A stretch of 64,000 nucleotides of DNA from Flavobacteriales bacterium (GCA_020635355.1 JACJZW010000005.1:62001-126000); one strand, 5' to 3'. Positions 34,416 to 44,267 are shown, numbered from the stretch's first letter. Translations and numbers: made by a program. Notes: generated by a model not told the origin, from the letters alone.

Positions 34416-35804
34416 TTACATATTCTTGATCTCGTTCAAGACCTTCTGAATAGCATCTTTTGCGTCTCCGAATAACATCCCGGTTTTAGGATTGAAAAAG
34501 AGTTCGTTCTCAATTCCGGCGTATCCCGGTTTCATGCTTCGTTTGTTTACGATCACCTGTTTGGCATTTTCAACATCCAGGATAGGCATGCCGTAAATTG
34601 GACTGGATGGATCATTATGAGCAGCAGGGTTTACCACGTCATTGGCCCCAAGTACCAGAACAACATCCGTTTGAGGAAATTCCGGATTGATGTCTTCCAT
34701 CTCAACCAATTTTTCATACGCCACATTGGATTCGGCCAGTAACACGTTCATGTGTCCCGGCATCCTCCCGGCAACCGGGTGAATGGCATATTTAACCTGA
34801 ACACCTCGTGACTCCAGCAATTCTTCCAATTCGTGAATGACGTGTTGAGCCTGAGCAACCGCCAAACCATATCCGGGAACAATTACGACACGCTGCGAAT
34901 AGTTCATAAGAACCGCTACATCCGTAACCGAAACTTCCCGAACACTGCCCTGAACGCCTCCGCCTCCACCACCAGTGGTGGCAGCGCCATCGCCAAAGGC
35001 CCCAAAAATCACATTACTCAATGGGCGATTCATCGCCTTACACATTGCAAGTGTGAGAATGGTACCGGCCGAGCCAACCAGGATACCCCCGGTAAGCATA
35101 ACCATATTGCCGTAAAGGAATCCACCGAAGGCAGCAGCCAAACCGGTAAAGGAGTTCAATAAAGAAATAACCACCGGCATATCCGCCCCACCAATCGGGA
35201 TTACGAAGAGAATACCGTAGATCAGTGCTGAGGCAAACAGAACGTAGGCCAGTGTGGTGCTTTCAGAACCAGACATCACCATGTAGGTGGCAAATACCAC
35301 TAATCCAACCAGGATGAGGTTGTTGATCATGTTGTAGCCTGGAATTCGGATTGATTTATTGAGCGTACCATTGAGTTTGGCGAAGGCAATCATCGACCCT
35401 GAGAAGGAAACCGATCCGATGATCATTCCGGCGAGTATGATACCAATCTTAGTGCCGTCACCCACGTTATGCTCAAATTCAATAAGGGAAATCAAAGCCG
35501 CACAAGCTCCGCCCATACCGTTAAACAGCGATACCAATTCTGGCATCTTGGTCATCTGAACCTTTTTGGCTGTTAGCCAACCAATCACAGTTCCGATTGC
35601 AATGGCGGCGAAGATGAGTACGTAGACCAGTGTTTCCACTTCCCGACCATGAAGGGTGAGCGTACCAATAATGGCCAGGGTCATTCCGAAGGCGGCAATC
35701 AAGTTACCCCGACGGGCTGATTCCGGATTACCCAGCAATTTCAATCCACCTACGAAGGTGATCGAAGCAATGAGGTAAATTATTTCTAACCAGTGATTCA
35801 ACAT
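34416..35804 (-). CDS. pntB: NAD(P) transhydrogenase subunit beta
   Basis: A 462-residue PntB. The N-terminal membrane domain (about 1-270, nine or so helices) contributes the proton channel. The C-terminal dIII domain (about 290-462) binds NADP(H): VIVPGYGLAVAQAQH, HPVAGRMPGHMNVLLAE, LVLGANDVVNPAA and VNKRSMKPGYAG. With PntA1 and PntA2 it couples proton entry to NADPH formation in the inner membrane. It is the last gene of the three-gene operon, five bases after PntA2. The Gly-rich linker (TTGGGGGGVQGS) is typical. Confidence 0.97.
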   Translation of the reverse strand: MLNHWLEIIYLIASITFVGGLKLLGNPESARRGNLIAAFGMTLAIIGTLTLHGREVETLVYVLIFAAIAIGTVIGWLTAKKVQMTKMPELVSLFNGMGGACAALISLIEFEHNVGDGTKIGIILAGMIIGSVSFSGSMIAFAKLNGTLNKSIRIPGYNMINNLILVGLVVFATYMVMSGSESTTLAYVLFASALIYGILFVIPIGGADMPVVISLLNSFTGLAAAFGGFLYGNMVMLTGGILVGSAGTILTLAMCKAMNRPLSNVIFGAFGDGAATTGGGGGGVQGSVREVSVTDVAVLMNYSQRVVIVPGYGLAVAQAQHVIHELEELLESRGVQVKYAIHPVAGRMPGHMNVLLAESNVAYEKLVEMEDINPEFPQTDVVLVLGANDVVNPAAHNDPSSPIYGMPILDVENAKQVIVNKRSMKPGYAGIENELFFNPKTGMLFGDAKDAIQKVLNEIKNM

Positions 35805-35809
35805 AGCGC

Positions 35810-36127
35810 TTACTTTTTACCGGGTTTCTTTTTGAACATATCCAACATACGGTCTGTTACCACAAAGCCGCCCACCACATTGAGCGTACCGAGTAACACA
35901 GCCACAAAACCCAGGGAAAGGGCCAAAATATTATCCGGTTCGGCATTAAGCATCACCAGAATGGCACCAACGATTACCACACCATGTATGGCGTTGGCTC
36001 CGGACATCAGTGGAGTGTGTAACACCGACGGAACACCGCCAATGACTTCCACGCCCACGAAGATCATCAACACCAGAATGTAGATCATCTGGATGTTTTC
36101 AAATAGAAAGGCTATTGCTTCATTCAT
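35810..36127 (-). CDS. pntAB: NAD(P) transhydrogenase subunit alpha part 2
   Basis: A 105-residue protein with three transmembrane helices (IYILVLMIFVGVEVIGGVP, then AIHGVVIVGAILVML, LGFVAVLLGTLNVVGGFVV). It corresponds to the membrane part split from PntA in many bacteria. The conserved HTPLMSGANAIHGV segment (about 36-49) is intact. It lies between PntA1 and PntB in one operon. Confidence 0.96.
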   Translation of the reverse strand: MNEAIAFLFENIQMIYILVLMIFVGVEVIGGVPSVLHTPLMSGANAIHGVVIVGAILVMLNAEPDNILALSLGFVAVLLGTLNVVGGFVVTDRMLDMFKKKPGKK

Positions 36128-36168
36128 TCGAAAGGGTATTAATACTTAGTTGTACGAAATTGGGTTAG

Positions 36169-37263
36169 TTAGCTTTTGCGAATTTGTCCTTGATGACAAA
36201 TTAGAGTTCCATCGGTTATTTCCTCCTCCAAATCCCATTGAAAGGCATCGTCCTTAATGAGGTGATCCAGAAACGTGGTGAGGTTCTTGGCATAGAGCTC
36301 ACTGGCATTGGTAGCCAACATACTGGGCAGATTTTCCAATCCCATGATGCGAACACCGTGTTTTTCAACGATTTTGCCCGCTTCTGCCAGGGTACAGTTA
36401 CCACCTTGTTCAGCGGCCATATCCACTATCACGGAACCAAATTTCATTTGTTTCACCTGATCTTCATCAATCAAAACCGGTGCTTTCCGTCCAGGGACCA
36501 ACGCGGTGGTAATGACCAAATCAGCGGCAAAAAGAGATTTATTGACGGCTTCCTTTTGTTTGCGTTTGTACTCATCCGTCACCTCCTTGGCGTATCCTCC
36601 TTCCGACTCCGTTTCTCCTTCTACAACGATAAACTTCGCCCCAAGTGATTCGGCTTGTTCTTTGGTTTCAGGCCGTACGTCGGTTGCTTCTACAACGGCC
36701 CCCAATCGTTTAGCCGTGGCAATGGCTTGAAGTCCGGCCACACCCACACCATAGATTAAGACCTTGGCCGGAATTACCGTTCCAGCTGCGGTCATCATCA
36801 TTGGGAAAATTTTGGTCATTTCATTCGCTCCCAGTAACACGGCTTTGTAACCAGCCAAATTGCTCTGGGAACTCAGTACGTCCATACTTTGTGCACGGCT
36901 GATTCGAGGAATGGCATCCATAGAAAATGCCGAAACCCCTTTTCCGTTCAGTTTCTGAACCAGGTCGGCATTAACCATATGATACAGCAAAGAGAAGGTC
37001 GCCTGACCCTCCTTCATCTGATCTACTTCATCGTTGTTGAACGGGTTAACCTTCACCAAAATATCGGATGAAAATACCGCCCCGGCTTCCGCCACCTCGG
37101 CACCAGCATCCAGATACATGGCATCGGTAAAGGCAGAACGCTCTCCAGCGCCTTTTTCCACCAGGATGGAATGTCCTTTTTGAACCAATTGTTTGACCGC
37201 TTGTGGGCTCAGTGCCACACGTTTTTCTCCCTGACGGGATTCTTTCAATACACCTATTTTCAA
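36169..37263 (-). CDS. pntAA: NAD(P) transhydrogenase subunit alpha part 1
   Basis: A 364-residue soluble dI domain that binds NAD(H), related to alanine dehydrogenase. The N-terminal MKIGVLKESRQGEKRVALSP is diagnostic. The Rossmann motif VLIYGVGVAGLQAIATAKRLGA is near 170, followed by EATDVRPETKEQAESLGAKF. Other signals are YHMVNADLV and the RQ/SMDAIPRISRAQSMD loop near 120. It is first in the pnt operon. A TAGCTTAG element (one mismatch) sits about 35-40 bases upstream. It works on the cytoplasmic side with the membrane subunits. Confidence 0.96.
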   Translation of the reverse strand: MKIGVLKESRQGEKRVALSPQAVKQLVQKGHSILVEKGAGERSAFTDAMYLDAGAEVAEAGAVFSSDILVKVNPFNNDEVDQMKEGQATFSLLYHMVNADLVQKLNGKGVSAFSMDAIPRISRAQSMDVLSSQSNLAGYKAVLLGANEMTKIFPMMMTAAGTVIPAKVLIYGVGVAGLQAIATAKRLGAVVEATDVRPETKEQAESLGAKFIVVEGETESEGGYAKEVTDEYKRKQKEAVNKSLFAADLVITTALVPGRKAPVLIDEDQVKQMKFGSVIVDMAAEQGGNCTLAEAGKIVEKHGVRIMGLENLPSMLATNASELYAKNLTTFLDHLIKDDAFQWDLEEEITDGTLICHQGQIRKS

Positions 37264-37375
37264 GAACCTGAGAATTTAGGGGGCTAAGCTACGTCAATCC
37301 TACGAATATGCAAGATTGACCGCCCATCGAATTAACATCACCACACCGGCATATAGTTGTATCATTGTGCCCGAA

Positions 37376-38593
37376 ATGAAGAGTCAGAAGGCATTAGGAG
37401 TTCTGTTTTTTACCGTGTTTCTTGACCTGTTGGGTTTCGGGTTGATTATCCCAATTCTTCCCACACTTGCTCAGGATTTGGGTGCATCCGAAAGTCAGAT
37501 TGGTTTGATTGCGGCCATTTATGCCCTGATGAATTTTGCCTTTTCGCCCTTTTGGGGAACCTTGAGCGATCGGTACGGAAGACGCCCCATCATTCTTACC
37601 AGCATTCTGATTACGGCAACGGCCTATTTGATTTTTGCCCAGGCCCATTTTCTTTGGATTTTAATTCTGTCGAGGGTATTCTCCGGGATTGGTTCGGCCA
37701 ATATTGGAGCAGCACAAGCCTATATTGGCGATGTGACCTCACCGGCAGATCGCGCCAAACGGATGGGACTAATTGGTGCGGCGTTCGGATTGGGATTTAT
37801 TGCAGGGCCGCCTCTGGGCGGATTTGTAAAAGCCGAATACGGTTTGGAGGTAATGGGCTATCTGGCGGCATCCTTCTCCGGCATCAACTTTATCCTGGCG
37901 TACATCTTTCTACCCGAATCACTCAAGGATAAAAATCGGGAAGCGGCGTTTAATTACAACGTACTTAAATCCATTCGTGACGAATTGCGGAAACCGATGA
38001 TCCGGGAGCTATTTGTGGTGAATTTTATTTTCATCACCGCCTTTTCCATGATGCAGGTAACCGCCGTGTTATTATGGGAACAATACAGCTTTTACAATGA
38101 GCAGGAAATCGGTTTGGTCTTCATGTACATTGGAGTGTGCAGTGCCATCGTCCAGGCTACGTTGATCGGTTTGTTCAAGAAGAAGTTCGGGGAGAATCGC
38201 ATGCTGGTGATTGGGGTGATGCTGCTGGCCATTGGGTTATTGGCGATGCCCTTTCTCCAGGACGACCTATTCATACCCTGGCAATTGGTTGCCCTGCTGC
38301 TTATTGCCCTGGCAAATGGATTCATAGGGCCTTCCCTTTTATCGATGATTACCCAGTACTGCGAACCACATGAAGTTGGCCGCACTACCGGATTGAACCA
38401 GTCATTCGGATCATTGGGTAGGGTAATCGGACCTATTATCGGCGGTGCGTTGTATGAATGGGAGCATCATCTGCCGTACCTTGTTGGACCCGCTATATTG
38501 ATGATTGCCTATAGTCTGGCTATCCGATTAAAGAAGAGCGCCGGATCAGAGGGATCGGTTCAAGCAGAGCCGATCAGTTCAGCTCGCAATTGA
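37376..38593 (+). CDS. MFS drug/tetracycline-type exporter (TCR/Tet family)
   Basis: A 405-residue, 12-helix major facilitator from ATG 37376 (MKSQKALGVLFFTVFLDLLG). The frame opens 60 bases earlier, but a TATCATTG -7-like box at 37360-37367 lies between. It shows the TetA-like signature DLLGFGLIIPILPTLAQDLGA in helix 1, the loop 2-3 motif GTLSDRYGRRPI, motif C GLGFIAGPPLGG in helix 5, and a repeat-like GSLGRVIGPIIGG in helix 11. It probably exports a small hydrophobic compound by proton antiport. No regulator is adjacent. The 3' end overlaps the convergent prenyltransferase gene by 34 bases. Confidence 0.92.
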   Translation: MKSQKALGVLFFTVFLDLLGFGLIIPILPTLAQDLGASESQIGLIAAIYALMNFAFSPFWGTLSDRYGRRPIILTSILITATAYLIFAQAHFLWILILSRVFSGIGSANIGAAQAYIGDVTSPADRAKRMGLIGAAFGLGFIAGPPLGGFVKAEYGLEVMGYLAASFSGINFILAYIFLPESLKDKNREAAFNYNVLKSIRDELRKPMIRELFVVNFIFITAFSMMQVTAVLLWEQYSFYNEQEIGLVFMYIGVCSAIVQATLIGLFKKKFGENRMLVIGVMLLAIGLLAMPFLQDDLFIPWQLVALLLIALANGFIGPSLLSMITQYCEPHEVGRTTGLNQSFGSLGRVIGPIIGGALYEWEHHLPYLVGPAILMIAYSLAIRLKKSAGSEGSVQAEPISSARN

Positions 38594-39306
38594 GGCAGCA
38601 ATTCTGGATTTTCCTCCAGGGCATTGCCAATAACCACGACATCCGCCCCTGCATTCCAGGCTTCCAGAATTCCCTTTTTATTCCGAATTCCCCCACCAAC
38701 AATAATGGGGATAGATACCTGAGATCGGACTGCATGAATGAGACTGGCGGGTACCGGTTCGCGTGCACCGCTGCCGGCGTCCATGTAAAGCACCTTTAAT
38801 CCAAGTTGTTCCCCTGCCAGGCCAGTCATAGCCGCGATGCCCGGTTTGTTGGACGGCAACGGCGACGTGCCGGTTACATAGGAGGCGGTTGTTTCTACTC
38901 CTCCATCAATTAGCATATAACCCGTGGAGATGATTTCGAGTCCGGATCGTTTCAGGTGGATGGCCGATGTAACATGCTTGCCTATCAGCAGCTCCGGATT
39001 TCTTCCGGAAATAAGAGACAGCAGTAAGATCGCATCGGCTTCCGAATCAATTTGATTGGCATCACCCGGAAAAATGACGATGGGTTTCGTACAGATGGAT
39101 CGAATTGTACACACCGTATCGTGCATATTTCCCGAGGTCAATAAACTTCCCCCAACAAAAATGAAATCGATGTGTGGAAGATTGCTTTCAGACAGCAATC
39201 GTCTCAGATGCGCTTCGCCGGACTTATCGGGATCTATCAGCACCGCCAGCGATTTTTCATCCCTGGTCCGGCGTCTGATCAACTCCTGATAAATCAACGT
39301 GTTCAT
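38560..39306 (-). CDS. Geranylgeranylglyceryl/heptaprenylglyceryl phosphate synthase family
   Basis: A 248-residue TIM-barrel prenyltransferase of the PcrB/GGGPS family, which joins a polyprenyl diphosphate to glycerol-1-phosphate. Motifs: SLAVLIDPDK near 19-28, FIFVGGSLLTSG near 49, PIVIFPGDANQID near 75, the STGYMLIDGG strand near 126, and the phosphate-binding IIVGGGIRNKKG near 205 with ADVVVIGNALEENP. The family is archaeal for membrane ethers, but bacterial group II members occur widely in Bacteroidota and often act as geranylgeranyl enzymes of uncertain role. A TTTCTTTG box lies six bases upstream of the start. Confidence 0.93.
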   Translation of the reverse strand: MNTLIYQELIRRRTRDEKSLAVLIDPDKSGEAHLRRLLSESNLPHIDFIFVGGSLLTSGNMHDTVCTIRSICTKPIVIFPGDANQIDSEADAILLLSLISGRNPELLIGKHVTSAIHLKRSGLEIISTGYMLIDGGVETTASYVTGTSPLPSNKPGIAAMTGLAGEQLGLKVLYMDAGSGAREPVPASLIHAVRSQVSIPIIVGGGIRNKKGILEAWNAGADVVVIGNALEENPELLPQLRAELIGSA

Positions 39307-39665
39307 AAGCCTTGCAAAGAAAGGGATAAACGAGCAAAGGAGACCGAATTATCTGCCTGGACGATTTGATTATCGGATTCGCATCGACCCAAAAACTGTC
39401 AGTTAAATGTCTAAGCCATGTAATCCAAGCATCTGTTTGGTTGTCAAAACGTTAGAGAAAAACCATCCAAAAGTGGGCAAAATGTGAACGAATTGTTATC
39501 AACACCAGCAAGTCCGAATTTACGTACGAATCAAAATCCATGTGGAAAAACGGAGTAAAATGGTGACGACCTCACCCTATACTTTTGACCAAAAAACCCC
39601 CCAATATTTTTTGGGCGTATTTGATAGAAACCCACAACGAATTTTCACCGGTAAAACACTGCATC
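39307..39665. other. Intergenic region upstream of the ribonucleotide reductase gene
   Basis: About 359 bases between two divergent genes. The right part holds a TACTTTTG -7 box (39580-39587) and a small CCCAA/TTGGG hairpin in the predicted leader (about 39600-39616). I looked for a cobalamin riboswitch and NrdR-box pairs by eye and saw neither convincingly. No open frame of note and no repeat were found in the left part. Confidence 0.6.
39580..39587 (+). promoter_or_regulatory. -7 box for nrdJ
   Basis: TACTTTTG matches TAnnTTTG exactly. It lies 78 bases before the chosen ATG (39666) and overlaps the first codon of the longer open frame (39585), so the upstream start is unlikely. Confidence 0.5.
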
Positions 39666-42600
39666 ATGAGCCAAAAGAAAACGACGCAAAACCCATCTAA
39701 AGGCCTCACATTCAAACGATTTTTCACTAAAGACGGAACTCACCCAAGCGATCAGTTTGACTACGAACTGCGTACATCCGTTATTAAAAACCCACAGGGC
39801 GACTATGTATTTAAAATGGACGAGGTAGAGGTTCCAAAAGCATGGTCTCAAGTGGCTACCGACATCCTCGCACAAAAATATTTCCGTAAGGCAGGAGTTC
39901 CGCAGGAAGATGGATCAACCGGTTCTGAAAGTTCCATCAAACAGGTGGCACATCGATTGGCCGATTGCTGGAAGACCTGGGGACAGCAGTATAATTATTT
40001 CAAAACTGCCAAGGATGCTCAAATATTCTATGATGAATTGGTATACAGCATCACGGCTCAACATGCAGCACCTAATTCTCCGCAGTGGTTTAATACCGGG
40101 TTGCATAATACGTATGGCATTACCGGAAAGCCACAAGGACATTATTACTGTGATCACGAAACGGGTGAATTGAAAAAATCCACCTCGGCGTACGAACGCC
40201 CTCAACCTCATGCCTGCTTCATCCTGTCTGTTAATGATGACTTGGTAAACGAAGGCGGCATCATGGATTTGTGGGTTCGTGAAGCACGTATCTTTAAATA
40301 CGGTTCCGGTGTTGGAACCAATTACTCATATATACGTGGTGCCGGTGAAAAATTATCCGGAGGCGGAACGTCAAGTGGCTTGATGTCATTCCTAAAAATA
40401 GGCGATCGGGCAGCAGGAGCCATCAAATCAGGTGGTACAACCCGTAGAGCAGCCAAAATGGTTACGCTTGATTTGGATCACCCGGAAATTGAGTTGTTCA
40501 TCAACTGGAAAAAAGACGAAGAGAAGAAAGTAGCGGCATTAATTGATCACGGCTACGCATCGGACTATGAAGGCGAAGCGTATCAAACCGTATCCGGTCA
40601 AAATTCCAATAACTCTGTTCGAATCCCCAACAAGTTTTTTGAAGCCCTTAAAACAGGTGGCGATTGGGATTTGATTGCACGAACCGATGGATCTGTCATG
40701 AAAAGCATTCCCGCTCAAAAACTATGGGATGATATTTCCTATGCAGCCTGGGCTTGTGCCGATCCAGGAGTACAGTTTGACACCACCATTAATGAGTGGC
40801 ACACCTGTCCACAAGGCGGCCGTATTAACGCATCAAATCCGTGTTCAGAATACATGTTCCTGGATAATACCGCGTGTAATCTGGCATCGTTGAACCTGCG
40901 ACATTTCTTCGACACCGATACCTTGGAATTTGATGTTGATGCCATTCGTTACACGACCCGACTATGGACCGTAGTACTCGAAATTTCCGTATTGATGGCT
41001 CAGTTCCCATCAAAGGAAGTGGCAGAACTATCCTATGCCTACCGAACGTTGGGCTTGGGGTATGCCAACCTCGGTTCCGTATTGATGTTGGCTGGTATTC
41101 CATACGACAGCGAAAAAGCCAACGCCATTTGTGGATCCATTACCGCTATTCTTACCGGAACCTCGTATGCAACATCAGCAGAAATGGCTCAACATCTTGG
41201 ACCATTCCGCGAGTACGAGAAAAACAAAGAAGACATGATGCGTGTGATGCGCAATCATCGATACGCTGCCTACAATGCAACAGAATATGAAAACCTGAGC
41301 ATTAAACCCGTAGGCATCGACCCAAAATTCTGTCCGGATTATCTGCTTACTGCAGCTTGTGATTCCTGGGATCAGGCAGTGATGCTTGGTGAAAAGTATG
41401 GATATCGCAACGCACAAACCACGGTAATTGCTCCAACCGGAACCATTGGTCTGGTCATGGATTGCGATACAACTGGAATTGAGCCAGACTTCGCCTTGGT
41501 TAAATTCAAAAAATTGAGTGGTGGTGGATACTTCAAGATTGTGAATCAATCCGTTCCTGGAGCGTTGAAGAATTTGGGATACTCATCTGAAGAGATTGAG
41601 GCAATTGTGAATTATGCCAAAGGATATGGCACACTGAAGGGTGCCCCATCCATCAATCATAAAACCTTGAAGGCCGTTGGATTTAATGACACCGATCTGA
41701 AAGCCATTGAAGCTGGTCTGGCCAGTGCGTTTGAGATTGGATTTGTATTCAATCAATGGACATTTGGTCAGGAAACCATGGAACGACTTGGATTTGACGA
41801 AGCAACCTATTCAGATCCATCGTTCAATATGCTTGAAGCCCTTGGCTTTAGCGATGAGCAGATTGAGGAGGCAAACGATTATGTGTGTGGAACCATGACC
41901 GTAGAAGGTGCCCCTTACCTGAAAGAAGAACACCTACCGGTATTTGATTGCGCAAACCGATGTGGTACCAAAGGTGAACGATTCATTCATGCTCACGGCC
42001 ACATTCGAATGATGGGAGCTGCCCAACCATTTATTTCCGGTGCGATTTCTAAAACCATCAACCTGCCAAATGAGGCCAATGTTGATGACATCAAATCCTG
42101 CTACCAATTGAGTTGGGAACTTGGATTGAAAGCTAACGCATTGTATCGCGATGGTTGTAAACTTTCACAACCGTTGTCCAACAAGAGCGACAAGAAAAAA
42201 TCGAAAGAGACCACAACGGAAGAAGTGGTGAGCGAAAAACTGGAAGAAGTATTGGGCGATAAGGCAAGCTACACGCTGGATCAGATCACCCCAGATATGG
42301 TATTGGATGCCGCGAAAAAGATCATTGATGAATCGCACGACACCACCTTCCAGATGCAGCTGTCCACCATCGTAGAGCGCAAAAAACTACCGAATAAACG
42401 TACTGGCTTCACTCAAAAGGCCAAAGTTGGTGGTCAAACACTCTTCATCCGAACAGGTGAGTATAACGACGGCAGATTGGGTGAGATCTTCATTGATATG
42501 CACAAGGAAGGAGCAACCTTCCGCTCCCTGATGAACTGTTTCTCCATTGCCGTTTCCATTGGCTTACAGTATGGAGTGCCGTTGCGTGAATTCGTTGACA

Positions 42601-43013
42601 AATTCACCTTTACCAAGTTTGAACCATCAGGCTATGTGGAGGGACACGATAACATCAAGAATGCGACCTCCATCATCGATTTCATTTTCCGATTACTCGG
42701 ATTCGAATATTTGAATCGGGTGGATTTGGTACAAGTACCTCCAACCGAGACCATTCAGGATTCCATTACGCCAGCTGCCTCACGAACAGCCCCAACCGTT
42801 GTTCCGCAGGCTGCAGCCGTTCCTGCAACCGGTGGTGCAGAGAAAAAGATGGTACCCTTTAAGGTACGAATGGCACAGGAATCAGCCAGCGATAAGATGA
42901 TGCAGAATATGCAGAGCGACGCTCCAGCATGTAATATCTGCGGTCATTTGACACTTCGAAGTGGAACTTGTTACAAATGCCTCAACTGTGGGAATTCCCT
43001 CGGTTGCAGCTAA
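39666..43013 (+). CDS. nrdJ: Vitamin B12-dependent (class II) ribonucleotide reductase
   Basis: A 1115-residue adenosylcobalamin-dependent reductase from ATG 39666. The frame opens at 39585, but a -7 box overlaps that point. The redox cysteine in PHACFILSV is Cys184. The thiyl-radical cysteine is Cys393 in ASNPCSEYMFLDNTACNL, with Cys404 as the redox partner. Substrate-loop and barrel segments include TVIAPTGTIG and GGTSSGLMSFLKI. The C-terminal tail (about 1088-1115) is a cysteine-rich TSCPD-type zinc region (CNICGHLTLRSGTCYKC, ending NCGNSLGCS). It converts ribonucleotides to deoxyribonucleotides without an oxygen-requiring radical subunit. A cobalamin supply is required; no B12 synthesis or uptake gene lies in the window. 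Confidence 0.96.
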   Translation: MSQKKTTQNPSKGLTFKRFFTKDGTHPSDQFDYELRTSVIKNPQGDYVFKMDEVEVPKAWSQVATDILAQKYFRKAGVPQEDGSTGSESSIKQVAHRLADCWKTWGQQYNYFKTAKDAQIFYDELVYSITAQHAAPNSPQWFNTGLHNTYGITGKPQGHYYCDHETGELKKSTSAYERPQPHACFILSVNDDLVNEGGIMDLWVREARIFKYGSGVGTNYSYIRGAGEKLSGGGTSSGLMSFLKIGDRAAGAIKSGGTTRRAAKMVTLDLDHPEIELFINWKKDEEKKVAALIDHGYASDYEGEAYQTVSGQNSNNSVRIPNKFFEALKTGGDWDLIARTDGSVMKSIPAQKLWDDISYAAWACADPGVQFDTTINEWHTCPQGGRINASNPCSEYMFLDNTACNLASLNLRHFFDTDTLEFDVDAIRYTTRLWTVVLEISVLMAQFPSKEVAELSYAYRTLGLGYANLGSVLMLAGIPYDSEKANAICGSITAILTGTSYATSAEMAQHLGPFREYEKNKEDMMRVMRNHRYAAYNATEYENLSIKPVGIDPKFCPDYLLTAACDSWDQAVMLGEKYGYRNAQTTVIAPTGTIGLVMDCDTTGIEPDFALVKFKKLSGGGYFKIVNQSVPGALKNLGYSSEEIEAIVNYAKGYGTLKGAPSINHKTLKAVGFNDTDLKAIEAGLASAFEIGFVFNQWTFGQETMERLGFDEATYSDPSFNMLEALGFSDEQIEEANDYVCGTMTVEGAPYLKEEHLPVFDCANRCGTKGERFIHAHGHIRMMGAAQPFISGAISKTINLPNEANVDDIKSCYQLSWELGLKANALYRDGCKLSQPLSNKSDKKKSKETTTEEVVSEKLEEVLGDKASYTLDQITPDMVLDAAKKIIDESHDTTFQMQLSTIVERKKLPNKRTGFTQKAKVGGQTLFIRTGEYNDGRLGEIFIDMHKEGATFRSLMNCFSIAVSIGLQYGVPLREFVDKFTFTKFEPSGYVEGHDNIKNATSIIDFIFRLLGFEYLNRVDLVQVPPTETIQDSITPAASRTAPTVVPQAAAVPATGGAEKKMVPFKVRMAQESASDKMMQNMQSDAPACNICGHLTLRSGTCYKCLNCGNSLGCS

Positions 43014-43033
43014 GAAGTTGTTACATAATGCTC

Positions 43034-43072
43034 AGAACTGCACCCGGGTTATCTCAGGTGCAGTTTTGTTTT
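43034..43072 (+). terminator. Intrinsic terminator after nrdJ
   Basis: AACTGCACC (43036-43044) pairs perfectly with GGTGCAGTT (43057-43065) around a 12-base loop, followed by TTGTTTTAT. Its right arm lies inside the final codons of the convergent kelch gene. Confidence 0.85.
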
Positions 43073-44248
43073 ATACCCCATTCCATCTTGTTCAATTGAA
43101 AGAACATAGATTCCGGGATGTATGGTTTCAGGCAGATTTACAGGTGAAATTGGTTGATTTGGAAGGATTACATCTTGCCAGATTTGTTTACCATCAAGGG
43201 AATATACCCGAAGGTTTAGGGGTGAATTAACTCCCTCCGAAATCAACAAGATTTCACCATCTATCGTTTGTCTAACGTCTATTGATGCAGCCTCCATCGT
43301 GTGCACGCCCGAGTTGGTAAACGCATCTCCCTGACAATGTCTGATCAATGAGGTTCCAACATTATCCGGGTTGTTATTTCCACCTACGGAGTACAAACAA
43401 GAACCTACCCGCACCACGGCATGATAGCTCCGTTCAACGGGAAGCGATGGACCTTTCCCGTATTGATCCGTCATAGGATTGTAGACCAAACACTGGGTCA
43501 GATACTTTAAATCTGAAAAACCTCCTACGATGTAAATACTATCACCCATGGTTGCTGCCGAAGCCGCGTGTAACCCCATAGTTAGTGAGGATATTGTTGT
43601 CCATTGGTTCGTTTTCGGCCTGTACCGATGCGCATTCGATGTTGGCGCGGCAAACCCACCTCCTCCAAACCGATAGATATCATCTCTGTACCGAGCCAGG
43701 GCACCGTACCAAACATGGACGTCCGGCAGAGCTCCCGGTGAATGCCAGGTACTATCGGTAGTTCGGTAAATGTCTACACGTGTCTTTTCCGGTTGACCCG
43801 CCATAATGAAGATACTGTCGCCCACTACCTGCGACACGTGAATGGCCCGATTGATGGGCAAATCCGGGAGTCGGCTCCAGGTATTTGAAGCAGGATCATA
43901 CCGATAATGCAGTTTCAGCGGTGATCCCGTGTTGGGATATCCACCACCGTAGTAGTGAATGCCACCATTAATTGAAACCCCACTGGGCTGTTGAGCTTTG
44001 TATGGAACGGGAGCCAGTGTATCCCAGGAATCCGTGTTGATGGTGTACCTCAGATGGATATCCGTTGCACCATCCGGACCACCACCGCCAATGACATGAA
44101 TGTCACCATTAAGCTCTACCACTACCGGAAACGATAGTTTAACCGGCACCTCCTTGAGCGACGTCCATGCTTGTCCGCATGCCAGATGATTGAATGCGAT
44201 AAAAATCAAAGTGAGGATAAGTGATATCCGGAAATTGAGCAGTTTCAT
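43049..44248 (-). CDS. Secreted kelch-repeat protein with T9SS type A sorting domain
   Basis: A 399-residue protein with a signal peptide ending near HLACGQ. About six kelch-type repeats (about 35-310) form a predicted beta-propeller: DIHVIGGGGPDGATD, GGIHYYGGGYPNTG, DSIFIMAGQPEKTR, DIYRFGGGGFAAP, DSIYIVGGFSDLKY, CLYSVGGNNNPDNVG. The C-terminal about 75 residues are a type A sorting domain (NLRVYSLDGKQIWQ, TIHPGIYVLSIEQDG). It is exported through the type IX system, probably for surface binding. A TACGTTTG -7 box lies 19 bases upstream. The 3' end carries one arm of the nrdJ terminator. Confidence 0.9.
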   Translation of the reverse strand: MKLLNFRISLILTLIFIAFNHLACGQAWTSLKEVPVKLSFPVVVELNGDIHVIGGGGPDGATDIHLRYTINTDSWDTLAPVPYKAQQPSGVSINGGIHYYGGGYPNTGSPLKLHYRYDPASNTWSRLPDLPINRAIHVSQVVGDSIFIMAGQPEKTRVDIYRTTDSTWHSPGALPDVHVWYGALARYRDDIYRFGGGGFAAPTSNAHRYRPKTNQWTTISSLTMGLHAASAATMGDSIYIVGGFSDLKYLTQCLVYNPMTDQYGKGPSLPVERSYHAVVRVGSCLYSVGGNNNPDNVGTSLIRHCQGDAFTNSGVHTMEAASIDVRQTIDGEILLISEGVNSPLNLRVYSLDGKQIWQDVILPNQPISPVNLPETIHPGIYVLSIEQDGMGYKTKLHLR

Positions 44249-44267
44249 AGGCGTAAATCAACGGTAT

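Noticed and set aside
39585..39665. Longer nrdJ start
   Set aside because: A TACTTTTG -7 box overlaps the first codon, and the 27 extra residues look unlike a reductase N-terminus.
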